A stretch of DNA of 64,000 nucleotides from Chloroflexota bacterium (GTDB lineage: Bacteria; Chloroflexota; Anaerolineae; Anaerolineales; E44-bin32), in the NCBI GenBank assembly GCA_022561215.1, contig JADFRQ010000007.1:21725-85724 (forward strand). Reading direction: 5' to 3'. Below, in pieces: positions 9,325 through 17,269 of the stretch. A program made the position numbers and the translations under genes. Within the stretch, counting starts at the first letter, position 1, and each line of letters opens with the position of its first letter. The notes under the pieces were generated by a model. That model did not search any database and was not told where the DNA came from. It saw only the letters and a list, made by a program, of their open reading frames with translations.

Positions 9325-9716
9325 CAACCCGTTTTCCATACGTTGCGCTCAAGAAGACGCAAAAGCCATTCAATAACAAAAAGGCCCGCGGCAAGGAGTA
9401 GTGCCAGCGTCAAACTGAGCATGCGGTTCAACTGAAGCCAGAGAGAGGTAGAAGCAAATAATCCGACGAGTAAACTTTCTCGAAGAAGGACGTTGGGAGG
9501 CGCATACGATTCTGACCGAAAGCGACGATTAAGCATCCAGAGGAACGGGATGGAACTTCCAGTAGTTGCCGCGCTCCACAAAAAAAAGAATAACCAGCGT
9601 GGACCAAGGGTTGGAAGCGTGTTGCCTGTCACGAGGAACAGGCCAAACCATCCCCCAAACGCTAGAATAATCGCGGCAAGAATAAGTCCTTTGTAATCAT
9701 GCGGATTCTGCGCCAT
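9324..9716 (-). CDS. small integral membrane protein
   Basis: A 130-residue protein with about four hydrophobic segments (LILAAIILAFGGWFGLFLV, WLFFFLWSAATTGSSIPFLW, and a C-terminal pair SLTLALLLAAGLFVIEWLL). I start at MAQNPHDYKG because AAGGA precedes it; the 41 upstream residues in the track lie in the short intergenic region shared with the divergent ABC-F gene. It is translationally coupled to selA, but nothing in it points to selenium metabolism. No family name could be assigned with confidence. Confidence 0.75.
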   Translation of the reverse strand: MAQNPHDYKGLILAAIILAFGGWFGLFLVTGNTLPTLGPRWLFFFLWSAATTGSSIPFLWMLNRRFRSESYAPPNVLLRESLLVGLFASTSLWLQLNRMLSLTLALLLAAGLFVIEWLLRLLERNVWKTG

Positions 9717-9804
9717 TCGCTTTGTCCTTGTTGATCGTCTGCCATTATAGCCCAGCGCGTATGCCGCTGAAAATCGTATTAGAATTGATTCACCAGCCTT
9801 GGGG

Positions 9805-9810
9805 TATAAT
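9805..9810 (+). promoter_or_regulatory. -10 box of the ABC-F gene
   Basis: A consensus TATAAT lies 14 bases ahead of the ABC-F ATG. A start of transcription about seven bases after it would leave a leader of roughly 8 bases, and no Shine-Dalgarno is visible before the ATG. A good -35 at 17 bp is not evident. Confidence 0.45.
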
Positions 9811-9824
9811 CCTTCGCTGATTGA

Positions 9825-11717
9825 ATGTCCCTCATCCAAGCAACAGACCTTTCCAGATCATACGGCGCGCAGGATGTTTTTTCTGACGTAACGGTCCGTA
9901 TTGCCAATGCTGCGCGCATTGCCCTCGTTGGGCCAAACGGGATTGGCAAGACAACTCTGCTCAGGCTGCTCACCGGAGACGAACAGCCTGACGAAGGGAA
10001 AATCCATCGCGCGCGTAATACAAAAATCGGCTATCTTGTTCAAGAAACCAGTTATTCGCGATCGCGACAGGAAAACCTCAACCAAACACTTTGGGATACT
10101 TGCCTAACAGCATTCGGGATACTGTTGCAACAGGAAAAAAAATTATTCCAGCTTGAGGCCCAAATGGCTGATGCAAATCGGGGATCTGCGCTCCTGGAAC
10201 GTTATGGAAAGCTGCAAGCAGCCTTTGATGCAGGCGGTGGATACACTTATCCGCATCGCATAAGAAAAGTGCTGAGTGGCTTAGGTTTTTCTCCTGGTGA
10301 TCATAGCAGGACTTTATCCGAATTTTCCGGTGGTGAACAAGCGCGCGCTTTTTTTGCCCGGCTTCTGCTTGAAGAACCGGATCTTCTTATCCTCGACGAG
10401 CCGACGAATCATCTCGATATTCGCGCCATTGAATGGCTGGAAGATTGGATTAATAGTTGGTCTGGAGCCGTGCTTATCGTCTCGCATGATCGCTATTTCC
10501 TTGATCGTACTGTCACGACTGTATGGGAACTTTCCGCCCGCGGTGTTGAAAATTATCGCGGCAATTTCACGGCCTACATACACCAGCGTGAAGAACGCCG
10601 CGAATATCAAAGTGCAATGTATCGCGCCCAGCAGAAATATATCGAAAAAGAGCAAGACTATATTCGCAAGAATATTGCCGGTCAGAACACAAAACAAGCT
10701 CAAGGTCGACAAAAGCGTCTCATGCGGAAACTACATGATCACAAGATTGATCAGCCGTTCGAGCGCAAAAAGGTAAAAATTGATTTCGCCCCCTCCACGC
10801 GCTCCGGCAATATCATTCTTGAAACTCACAATCTTGAAATTGGTCTTCCTGATGATGCCGGCCCCTTATTCAAAGTTCCTGATCTCGTCCTCTTGCGTGG
10901 AGAAAGCGTAGCCATCATCGGGCCCAACGGAGCAGGGAAAACGACACTATTAAAGACGTTGATTAATGAAGTGCCGCCCTACTCCGGCCAATTGCATATG
11001 GGAGCCAATCTTAAGTTGGGCTATTTCGCCCAGACCCATGAAGATCTAGATCCCAATCGAACGCTTCTCGAGGAAGTACAAAGCCTTGATCGGCGAATGG
11101 GTCAGAATGAGGCGCGCAGCATTCTGGGGCGTTTTCTTTTTTTCGGTGATGAGGTCTTCAAGAAGATCGAAATGCTTTCAGGGGGTGAGCGGGGAAGACT
11201 TGCCCTGGCGAAACTGGTCCTCGGCGGCGCAAACTTATTAATTCTTGACGAGCCCACGAACCACCTTGATATCCCTTCCCAGGAAAATCTTCAAGCTGCC
11301 TTGGAGCAATTCCCTGAAACTACTCTGCTCGTATCGCATGACCGCTATCTAATAGATCGCCTGGCCAGCCAAATTTGGTCCATAATTCCCGAGGAGGGAA
11401 TTATGGAGACTCACCGCGGAAGTTATTCGACATACGCTGCGGAAAAAAAACGAAAGGCTCAACCACGGAAATCCATTAAAATAGTCTCCAAGAACCGCGC
11501 GCCAAAAGGTGCAGCGCCAGAAAAGGAAATTTCTATCGAAGATCTAGAGCAGCATATCATGGAGAAAGAGCAGGCATTGGCGCGTGTCGGCGAACGTGTG
11601 GTTGAAGCCGGAAAAGATGTTGAACATGTTAAAATTCTTGGCCAGGAATATGCGCTTCTTGAAGAGGATTTGCGTAAGGCAATAGAAACATGGGAACGAA
11701 TTGTTAACCGCGCATGA
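9825..11717 (+). CDS. ABC-F family ATP-binding protein
   Basis: A soluble tandem ABC ATPase of 630 residues. The first domain has Walker A GPNGIGKTTLL and the signature FSGGEQARAFFARLLLEEP followed by LILDEPTNHLD. The second has GPNGAGKTTLL, LSGGERGRLALAKL and LILDEPTNHLD. Between them lies a basic linker (QAQGRQKRLMRKLHD) that in ABC-F proteins reaches toward the ribosomal P site; the C-terminus is a coiled coil (residues about 560-630). Members act on ribosomes as translation factors or antibiotic-protection proteins. The general organisation resembles Uup/YdiF-type members, but I cannot tell housekeeping from resistance function. No membrane domain partner is present, as expected. Confidence 0.92.
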   Translation: MSLIQATDLSRSYGAQDVFSDVTVRIANAARIALVGPNGIGKTTLLRLLTGDEQPDEGKIHRARNTKIGYLVQETSYSRSRQENLNQTLWDTCLTAFGILLQQEKKLFQLEAQMADANRGSALLERYGKLQAAFDAGGGYTYPHRIRKVLSGLGFSPGDHSRTLSEFSGGEQARAFFARLLLEEPDLLILDEPTNHLDIRAIEWLEDWINSWSGAVLIVSHDRYFLDRTVTTVWELSARGVENYRGNFTAYIHQREERREYQSAMYRAQQKYIEKEQDYIRKNIAGQNTKQAQGRQKRLMRKLHDHKIDQPFERKKVKIDFAPSTRSGNIILETHNLEIGLPDDAGPLFKVPDLVLLRGESVAIIGPNGAGKTTLLKTLINEVPPYSGQLHMGANLKLGYFAQTHEDLDPNRTLLEEVQSLDRRMGQNEARSILGRFLFFGDEVFKKIEMLSGGERGRLALAKLVLGGANLLILDEPTNHLDIPSQENLQAALEQFPETTLLVSHDRYLIDRLASQIWSIIPEEGIMETHRGSYSTYAAEKKRKAQPRKSIKIVSKNRAPKGAAPEKEISIEDLEQHIMEKEQALARVGERVVEAGKDVEHVKILGQEYALLEEDLRKAIETWERIVNRA

Positions 11718-11774
11718 TAGGTTGCGCGAGTTTATCTGAGAATTACCATTGCGGATAAGGGGACGGAAGATAAG

Positions 11775-13217
11775 ATGAATCGGAACCCGATGCCAGAGCC
11801 GATTAACCCAAGAGGTGCGCGTAATCCGCGTCTTGTAGGGATTGTGATCGTTGTGCTGGCCATTGGATTTGGCGCTTTCATTTTTAATGTCGTGCGTAAT
11901 CTTGTTTCCGGTTGGTCGACTGGATCGCCGAACCCCTTCGGCTTCAACGGGCAAGAAACCGAGTTGGGTGCAGACAACCCAATTTTTGACATTGAATTAA
12001 TAGAGACACCCATCGCCTGGGACGGAACGGCGAGGGTAACCATCTTGTTTATGGGGTTGGATTTCAAGGATTGGAAATTGGATCAAGGTCCACCACGCAC
12101 GGACACAATGGTTTTATTTACAATTGATCCCATCACCAAGAGCGCTGGGATGCTCTCCATCCCGCGCGATCTGTGGGTAGAAATTCCTGGGTATGAGTAC
12201 AATCGCATAAATACGGCCTATTTCCTGGGCGAGACATACAAGGTCCCTGGAGGTGGGCCAGCGCTTGCCATGCGAACCATTGAGAACCTGCTTGGTGTTC
12301 CCATTCAATATTATGTGATTCTCGAATTTTCCGCATTTGAGCGCATGATCGATGAAATTGGCGGGATCGATGTGCTGGTGAAACAGCGCGTAAAAATCTC
12401 GCCCATTGGACGTCTTAGTCTCTGGCTGGAGGAAAAGCCCTATCACCTCGATGGTCCGGAGACCTTGGCTTACGCAAGAGCCCGGAATACAGAAGGCAGT
12501 GACTTTGATCGCGCGGAACGTCAACAGCAAGTCGCGCTGGCGATCCGCGATCGCCTGGTCGGTTTTGAAATAATCCCCGTATTGATTGCAAAAGCCCCGG
12601 TTTTGTACCAGGAATTTCGCAGCGGGATAAGAACGAACCTCATTGATGTCAATGCGCCTCCGGGCCAACTCCTCGACCAAATTCAGCAATTGATCAGCCT
12701 TGGACTCTTGGCCATGGATATCGATCCAACCACCATCAAGAAAGGCGTGATCGGCCCTCCCGACATGGTCACATTTTCGATTTTGCCGAGCGGGGCCGAT
12801 GTCCTCAAACCAGTTCCCGACCAGATCCGCATCCTGAGGGACGAAATATTTGCCTCTACGAGCGCGCTGGGTCCTTCGATTGATTTAGGTGATCCCCTGG
12901 AGGCGGCCAGGCTTGAAGGGGCGACTCTGGGCATCTACAATGGTGCAGGCATCGAAGGGTTGGCTGGCAGAACAGCTCAATTTTTCGAGGATAATGGACT
13001 TAGCGTCCTCGATGTGGGAAATGCACAGCGCTCAGATTACCTGAGGACTCTGGTTATTGATTACACCGGCAATCCGTACATGCGCCAATTCCTGATGGAA
13101 TTAGGCAATATCTCTGAAAGCCAAATCCTTAGCCAGATTGATCCTGAAAGCGAAGTTGACATCGCACTAATTCTTGGTGCTGATTGGTTTATGGTAAATA
13201 GTCAAAGTACGCAGTAG
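11775..13217 (+). CDS. LCP (LytR-CpsA-Psr) family protein with LytR_C domain
   Basis: LCP proteins attach lipid-linked glycopolymers to peptidoglycan or act in cell-wall assembly outside the membrane. A cytoplasmic basic N-terminus is followed by one membrane helix (LVGIVIVVLAIGFGAFIFNVV, about residues 20-42), then the LCP domain (about 75-240) with PRTDTMVLFTIDP, SIPRDLWVEIPG, NRINTAY and the arginine-rich ARARNTEGSDFDRAERQQQ. The C-terminal part from about residue 383 (LGIYNGAGIEGLAGRTAQ) is a LytR_C domain. Length 480. ATG 11775 is the first start in frame; a clear Shine-Dalgarno (GGGGACGG) is 11 bases away and only moderate. Confidence 0.93.
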   Translation: MNRNPMPEPINPRGARNPRLVGIVIVVLAIGFGAFIFNVVRNLVSGWSTGSPNPFGFNGQETELGADNPIFDIELIETPIAWDGTARVTILFMGLDFKDWKLDQGPPRTDTMVLFTIDPITKSAGMLSIPRDLWVEIPGYEYNRINTAYFLGETYKVPGGGPALAMRTIENLLGVPIQYYVILEFSAFERMIDEIGGIDVLVKQRVKISPIGRLSLWLEEKPYHLDGPETLAYARARNTEGSDFDRAERQQQVALAIRDRLVGFEIIPVLIAKAPVLYQEFRSGIRTNLIDVNAPPGQLLDQIQQLISLGLLAMDIDPTTIKKGVIGPPDMVTFSILPSGADVLKPVPDQIRILRDEIFASTSALGPSIDLGDPLEAARLEGATLGIYNGAGIEGLAGRTAQFFEDNGLSVLDVGNAQRSDYLRTLVIDYTGNPYMRQFLMELGNISESQILSQIDPESEVDIALILGADWFMVNSQSTQ

Positions 13218-13279
13218 CTCACTACGGTGCAGCATGCAGCAGGGATGAATTGATAAGCGGAAGATTGGGGGCGGCGGTC

Positions 13280-13345
13280 CCTCTATTGGCTTTTCCGCCG
13301 ATGGTGCCCATCCGATGAATATTCCCCCGCAACAAGCTGCGGGAG
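13280..13345. repeat. interspersed intergenic repeat, copy B
   Basis: Second copy of the element at 3637-3702. The shared part is about 37 bases with three or four differences. The hairpin here is CCCGCA/TGCGGG with a 6-base loop. It lies just after the LCP gene and may double as its terminator. The remainder of the gap 13218-13573 shows no gene; an AAGGAGG-type ribosome site at its end belongs to the SDR gene. Confidence 0.7.
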
Positions 13346-13573
13346 TTGGGATGCTTCACGTATAGACGGTACGCTGCATCATGCCACTCGCCTGGAATTT
13401 ATGCTAAGCATTAGTACATCAAAGTTCTTCTCGCCCTAGATATTTTCACTTTTCGACACGTGGAGATCCCCAATAATCCCATTTGGGAAACCTTTTGGGA
13501 ATGGTCCCCATACGAGAACCAGAACAGCATAAGCCTAATGTCTTTCCAATTTCATTATTAAGGAGGCGTTTGA

Positions 13574-14362
13574 ATGGACCTTGGTTTGAAAGATAAAGTG
13601 GCACTCGTTGCTGCCGCATCGCGCGGATTGGGCAAGGCCGCGGCAATGGCACTAGCTAAAGAAGGCACGAAAGTATCCATTTTTTCACGCACGGAGAAAA
13701 TTCACGATACTGCTCAAGAGATTCAGAAGGAAACTGGAATGGAGACGCTGGCCTTCCAGGCCGATGTCAAAGACTCAAAAGCGATTGAGGAACTCGTGGC
13801 GGCCACCATCGCCCATTTCGGAAAGATTGATATTCTAATTGTGAATGCTGGTGGTCCTCCCTCGGGAAGTTTTATCGACCTAACTCCTAAAGATTGGCAA
13901 TCAGCCATCGACCTGACCATCATGAGTGCAGTTAACCTTTGTTACAGTGTCGTTCCGCATATGATTGAAAACGGGTTTGGAAGCATTGTTGCTACAGAAT
14001 CGTACTCAATCAAACATCCGCTAGAAAATCTAATCCTCTCCAACTCGCTGCGCATGGCAGTGATTGGCATGTTGAAGAGCATGGCAACTGAACTCGGACC
14101 GCAGGGTATCCGAGTAAACTCTATCAATCCGGGCTGGACGATGACGGAGCGGGTTCAAGAGTTGATGGAAGATCGAGCTGCCCGCAACAATAGCACGGTT
14201 GAGGAAGAAGCCGCAAAAGTAGTCGAATCTGTGCCTCTGGGTCGAATGGCGACAGTCGAGGAGTATGGCAAAACCATTGCTTGGCTCGCCTCGCCTGCAG
14301 CCTCTTTCATCCATGGCCATGCATTGATGTTCGACGGGGGTGCAACCAGGGCTGCTCTCTAG
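13574..14362 (+). CDS. SDR-family oxidoreductase, atypical active site
   Basis: A 262-residue Rossmann-fold short-chain dehydrogenase with a strong ribosome site (AAGGAGGCG). The cofactor motif AAASRGLGKAAA replaces the usual TGxxxGIG, NAGG is at residues 91-94, and the C-terminus carries FIHGHALMFDGGA. The Ser of the classical triad may be Ser143, but the positions 13 and 17 residues later, where Tyr and Lys are expected, read Ser156 and Arg160 (LILSNSLR). A subgroup of FabG-like proteins shares this SNxxR pattern, so it is probably a family trait and not damage. Annotation as 3-oxoacyl-ACP reductase would be unsafe; the substrate is unknown. Confidence 0.85.
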   Translation: MDLGLKDKVALVAAASRGLGKAAAMALAKEGTKVSIFSRTEKIHDTAQEIQKETGMETLAFQADVKDSKAIEELVAATIAHFGKIDILIVNAGGPPSGSFIDLTPKDWQSAIDLTIMSAVNLCYSVVPHMIENGFGSIVATESYSIKHPLENLILSNSLRMAVIGMLKSMATELGPQGIRVNSINPGWTMTERVQELMEDRAARNNSTVEEEAAKVVESVPLGRMATVEEYGKTIAWLASPAASFIHGHALMFDGGATRAAL

Positions 14363-14418
14363 GCTGGGGCGAGTTGATTCTGTGTAAGCAAAAATTCGGA
14401 TTGAATATTCCCCAATCC

Positions 14419-14934
14419 TTATGCGAAGATGATCTGCCAGGCGATTGCTATAGCAAATCCTAAAAGACCACCGGCAAGTACATCGGAAATATAATGCAGG
14501 CCCATGGCGACTCTTGCGAGTGAAACCAGCGGGGCCCATAGGATCAAGGGAGCGATGAGTGCGGAAGGTCCAATAAATGGTACCAAGGTCGCAAGCATGA
14601 GCGCGCGTGCCGCATGACCGGAGGGAAAGGAGTGCGGATCGTTTTTCCGATAGATGGAACCCCACTCGCCTTCCGGGCGCTCTCGACGCACCAGCAGCTT
14701 GATGGCCATTACCGCCAGAGCAGTAACCACAATAGCGGCAAATAAATGCACGGACCAACGCTTGGTGAACTCGTTGCCAAGCAGCCAGGCAATGCCTAAT
14801 CCGATTCCCCAAAACCATGAATCCCCAGAATGGGCAACAATCGCCGCCGCGTTCCGCAAAACCCCAGGATTTTCGGCGATTCTGAACTTTGCCGAAACTC
14901 TGCGATCCACCTCAAGCCAGGCTGCTTCATTCAC
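14419..14934 (-). CDS. PAP2-family membrane phosphatase
   Basis: A 171-residue type 2 phosphatidic acid phosphatase-like protein. The three catalytic motifs are present: KLLVRRERP (KxxxxxxRP), FPSGH, and LARVAMGLHYISDV (the SRxxxxxHxxxD block with Ala-Arg at its start). About five hydrophobic segments surround them. Such enzymes dephosphorylate lipid phosphates or undecaprenyl pyrophosphate on the outer membrane face; which substrate applies here is not readable. It is convergent with the SDR gene and has no clear operon partner. The upstream gap 14935-15185 holds only a hairpin. Confidence 0.9.
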   Translation of the reverse strand: MNEAAWLEVDRRVSAKFRIAENPGVLRNAAAIVAHSGDSWFWGIGLGIAWLLGNEFTKRWSVHLFAAIVVTALAVMAIKLLVRRERPEGEWGSIYRKNDPHSFPSGHAARALMLATLVPFIGPSALIAPLILWAPLVSLARVAMGLHYISDVLAGGLLGFAIAIAWQIIFA

Positions 14935-15145
14935 CGGTCTGATCTCAGGCCCCGCATTATCATAGCTTTGAGAAAATCTCCATTGAGTAATTATTTTCTA
15001 TTGTTCACTAACCAACGAACCAGTAGAGCATGCACCACAATCAGTAGAGGAAGGATTTTACACCCCAGGATTGATTTTGACTTGCTGACAAGCTAATCAT
15101 CCTGTAGCAATTTCCATGCTTCTTATGGAAGAAAACCAGAATACG

Positions 15146-15176
15146 CCGCAGCTCGCCGCAGGACGGCTTGCTGCGG
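15146..15176. repeat. GC-rich hairpin after the alkyltransferase-like gene
   Basis: CCGCAGC at the left can pair with GCTGCGG at the right across a GC-rich loop. The outline resembles the hairpin of repeat copy B (CCGCA...TGCGGG followed by GCTTCAC). It sits just beyond the stop of the minus-strand alkyltransferase-like gene, so it may act as its terminator. Confidence 0.4.
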
Positions 15177-15185
15177 GTTGCTTCA

Positions 15186-15554
15186 CTATATCTTATTTAT
15201 CCATCGATACTTTTCGAGGGAGATGCCTCCGTCCCGGTTAAAGATCACACCCTCCTGCTCCAATAGAACACGCTGAACCTGAGGGCCATGCCCTACACGA
15301 TGGCTGATCCGCCCTTTGTTATTCACCACTCGCCACCAAGGGACATCCAGGGGACATTTCTTGAGCGCGTAGCCAATCCAACGAGCACGGATACGTTGAT
15401 AAACGAATGCATCGACCCCTTTTGGAAGAGGGATTTCCCGGGCGACATCCCCGTAGGCCATTACCATCCCCGATGGAATTTGGCGTATCAAGATAAAAGT
15501 TTGTTCACGAAAAAGGTGAAAAGCTGTTTCTTCGTCAGCATGTGCAGCGGGCAT
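15186..15554 (-). CDS. alkyltransferase-like protein (ATL, MGMT fold without cysteine)
   Basis: A 122-residue single-domain relative of O6-alkylguanine-DNA alkyltransferase. The DNA-reading motif IPSGMVMAYGDVA, the arginine-finger segment RARWIGYAL and the active-site loop CPLDVPWWRVVNNKGRIS are aligned as in the family, but the acceptor cysteine of PCHRV is Trp (PWWRV). ATL proteins flip and mark alkylated guanines for nucleotide excision repair and do not repair them by transfer. The start at MPAAHADEE lacks a strong ribosome site. It stands alone between a PAP2 and an MFS gene. Confidence 0.85.
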   Translation of the reverse strand: MPAAHADEETAFHLFREQTFILIRQIPSGMVMAYGDVAREIPLPKGVDAFVYQRIRARWIGYALKKCPLDVPWWRVVNNKGRISHRVGHGPQVQRVLLEQEGVIFNRDGGISLEKYRWINKI

Positions 15555-15718
15555 TCGATAACGTCCAGGGGCTTTCTTGAGAGATTTTCGAGTTGCTGGG
15601 CAATTGGGTGCTCCCTATTGCGCTATGAAAAAAGGATTTCATAGGAAAAGCTACTGTACCGCGCGTTTTTTTGCAAAATCCCCCGCGTGGACCGCCGCGG
15701 ACGAAAATGATCCAGCAT

Positions 15719-16984
15719 TCAAGGCAGGCTGGCAAGTATGGGCTCGTCCCCTCGATATTTTCCGAGTTGGGGGAAGCGCTTTGCGATCCACGCCACCGCA
15801 AGCAGCGAACCAACTCCACCACCTACCACAGAAAATGTCACCCCAAAAAGTTGAGCCACGATTCCAGCCTCAACCTCACCCAGCAGCGGACCTCCCATAA
15901 AGAAGATCTGGTTAACGCTGGTCATCCTGCCCCGCAAATGATCGGGTGTCTGAATTTGGCGAATCGTATTGCGGATAATTGCGCTCAGCCCATCCGTCGC
16001 TCCTGTCATCGCCAAAGCAAAAAATGTAAGCCAATAATTGCGTGAAATCCCGAAAAGAATTGTGGCCAAGCCGTAGCCTATCACGGCGCGATAGATCGTT
16101 TTTCCTTGCTTGCCGATTGAAGAGCGAAAGGATAACAAAATAGCAACAAGCCCCGCGCCAACGGCCGGCGCCGCGGAGAGAAGGCCGTAACCTTGTACCC
16201 CCACGAACAGAATATCTTTCGCGAAAATGGGGAGCAGGGTAATGGCATTGGAAAAAAAGGTCACAAAAAAATCAAGCAGCATGCTGGATAAGATAATGGG
16301 TTGATTGAATACAAAGCCCAATCCTTCGCGCACGGAAGAAAGCAGCGACGTTTCGGGTTTGGCGGCCTTGGAACCCTGATCGTCTTTTCTTCGCGTTTGG
16401 TCCACCGGTCCCATGAGCAGGAGCGCAATAATCACCCCAAGAAAGGAGAAGGCATTGAGATAGTAGGCATAGGCAATCCCCCATTTTGCTAAAACCAGTC
16501 CTGCAGCCGCGGGCCCAGCGATAGAACCCACCTGTAGAGATATGGATGTCAGGCTAAACGCATTGGTCAAGATTTCTTTCGGCACCAAGTTTGGAACCAG
16601 CGACTGGCGAGCGGGCAAATCGAAGGAGGATGCCGCCGCACTAAGCGCCAGAACTGCATATATCGCAGGCAATGAATCGCGCCCAGAGTGCGTGAGAATA
16701 CCGAGCAATGCCGCCAGGGCCGCCAGGACGATCTGTGTGAAAAACATTAAATGCCGACGATTGATAACGTCGGCCACAGCCCCCGCAAACAAAGAAAATA
16801 GGACAATCGGGAGAATGCGAACAAGGCCGACACCAGCCAGGGCAAGCGGCAATCCACTGATTTCATTGACATGCCATAACACCGTCGTAGTTTGCATCTG
16901 CGTTCCGGCGATTGAAACCATCATGCCTAGCCAAAGATAACGAAATTTTTTGTGCCGCAACGCAGGCGGAATTTTTGTCAGCAT
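15719..16984 (-). CDS. MFS transporter (EntS/MFS_3-like)
   Basis: A 421-residue 12-helix carrier. The N-terminus FRYLWLGMMVSIAGTQMQ and the helix 2-3 loop AGAVADVINRRHLMF fit the MFS_3 group that includes the enterobactin exporter EntS and many exporters of unknown cargo. The segment DLPARQSLVPNLVPKE is a hallmark of this group. The C-terminal half repeats the six-helix fold (LRGRMTSVNQIFFMGGPLLG). Its ATG overlaps by 7 bases the end of a decayed nitrilase fragment upstream. No siderophore genes are nearby, so cargo is unassigned. Confidence 0.88.
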   Translation of the reverse strand: MLTKIPPALRHKKFRYLWLGMMVSIAGTQMQTTTVLWHVNEISGLPLALAGVGLVRILPIVLFSLFAGAVADVINRRHLMFFTQIVLAALAALLGILTHSGRDSLPAIYAVLALSAAASSFDLPARQSLVPNLVPKEILTNAFSLTSISLQVGSIAGPAAAGLVLAKWGIAYAYYLNAFSFLGVIIALLLMGPVDQTRRKDDQGSKAAKPETSLLSSVREGLGFVFNQPIILSSMLLDFFVTFFSNAITLLPIFAKDILFVGVQGYGLLSAAPAVGAGLVAILLSFRSSIGKQGKTIYRAVIGYGLATILFGISRNYWLTFFALAMTGATDGLSAIIRNTIRQIQTPDHLRGRMTSVNQIFFMGGPLLGEVEAGIVAQLFGVTFSVVGGGVGSLLAVAWIAKRFPQLGKYRGDEPILASLP

Positions 16985-17253
16985 ATTTGCAGAACAGGCC
17001 TGTTCGGAATATCGATTTCTTTGCCCGCATCAATTAAATGACGGAACATAAACTTGTTCACACTGGGCTGGTGTGCTACCGAAGATGTGAGATCTTGAAT
17101 AATACAGCCCGCGAGTGAGAGACCGGGGAAGATAATCAAATCCGAGCCTTGAGACCGAGCCTGCTTGATGAGGTGGAGATATTTATCAAGGGCCGCGACG
17201 ACTTCCCCAAGTTTTGTGTGAATCGGCGCGAGAGAAAGATCTAATCGTGACAC
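16978..17253 (-). pseudogene. N-terminal remnant of a nitrilase-superfamily amidohydrolase
   Basis: The 91 residues match the start of a carbon-nitrogen hydrolase, similar to the glutaminase part of NAD synthetase: GEVVAALDKYLHLIKQAR, then SDLIIFPGLSLAGCIIQDL. In active nitrilases the motif is FPE, where Glu is the general base; here residue 44 is Gly. The frame ends after about a third of the domain, before the Lys and Cys of the triad, and the MFS start follows at once. Both the missing Glu and the truncation argue for a dead gene. A deletion that joined its front end to the transporter gene is a likely origin. Confidence 0.7.
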
Positions 17254-17269
17254 GCATTTTTCTCCGGGA

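Noticed and set aside
15719-16984. Siderophore exporter role for the EntS-like MFS protein
   Set aside because: No siderophore synthesis or uptake genes are in the window; family likeness alone does not give the cargo.
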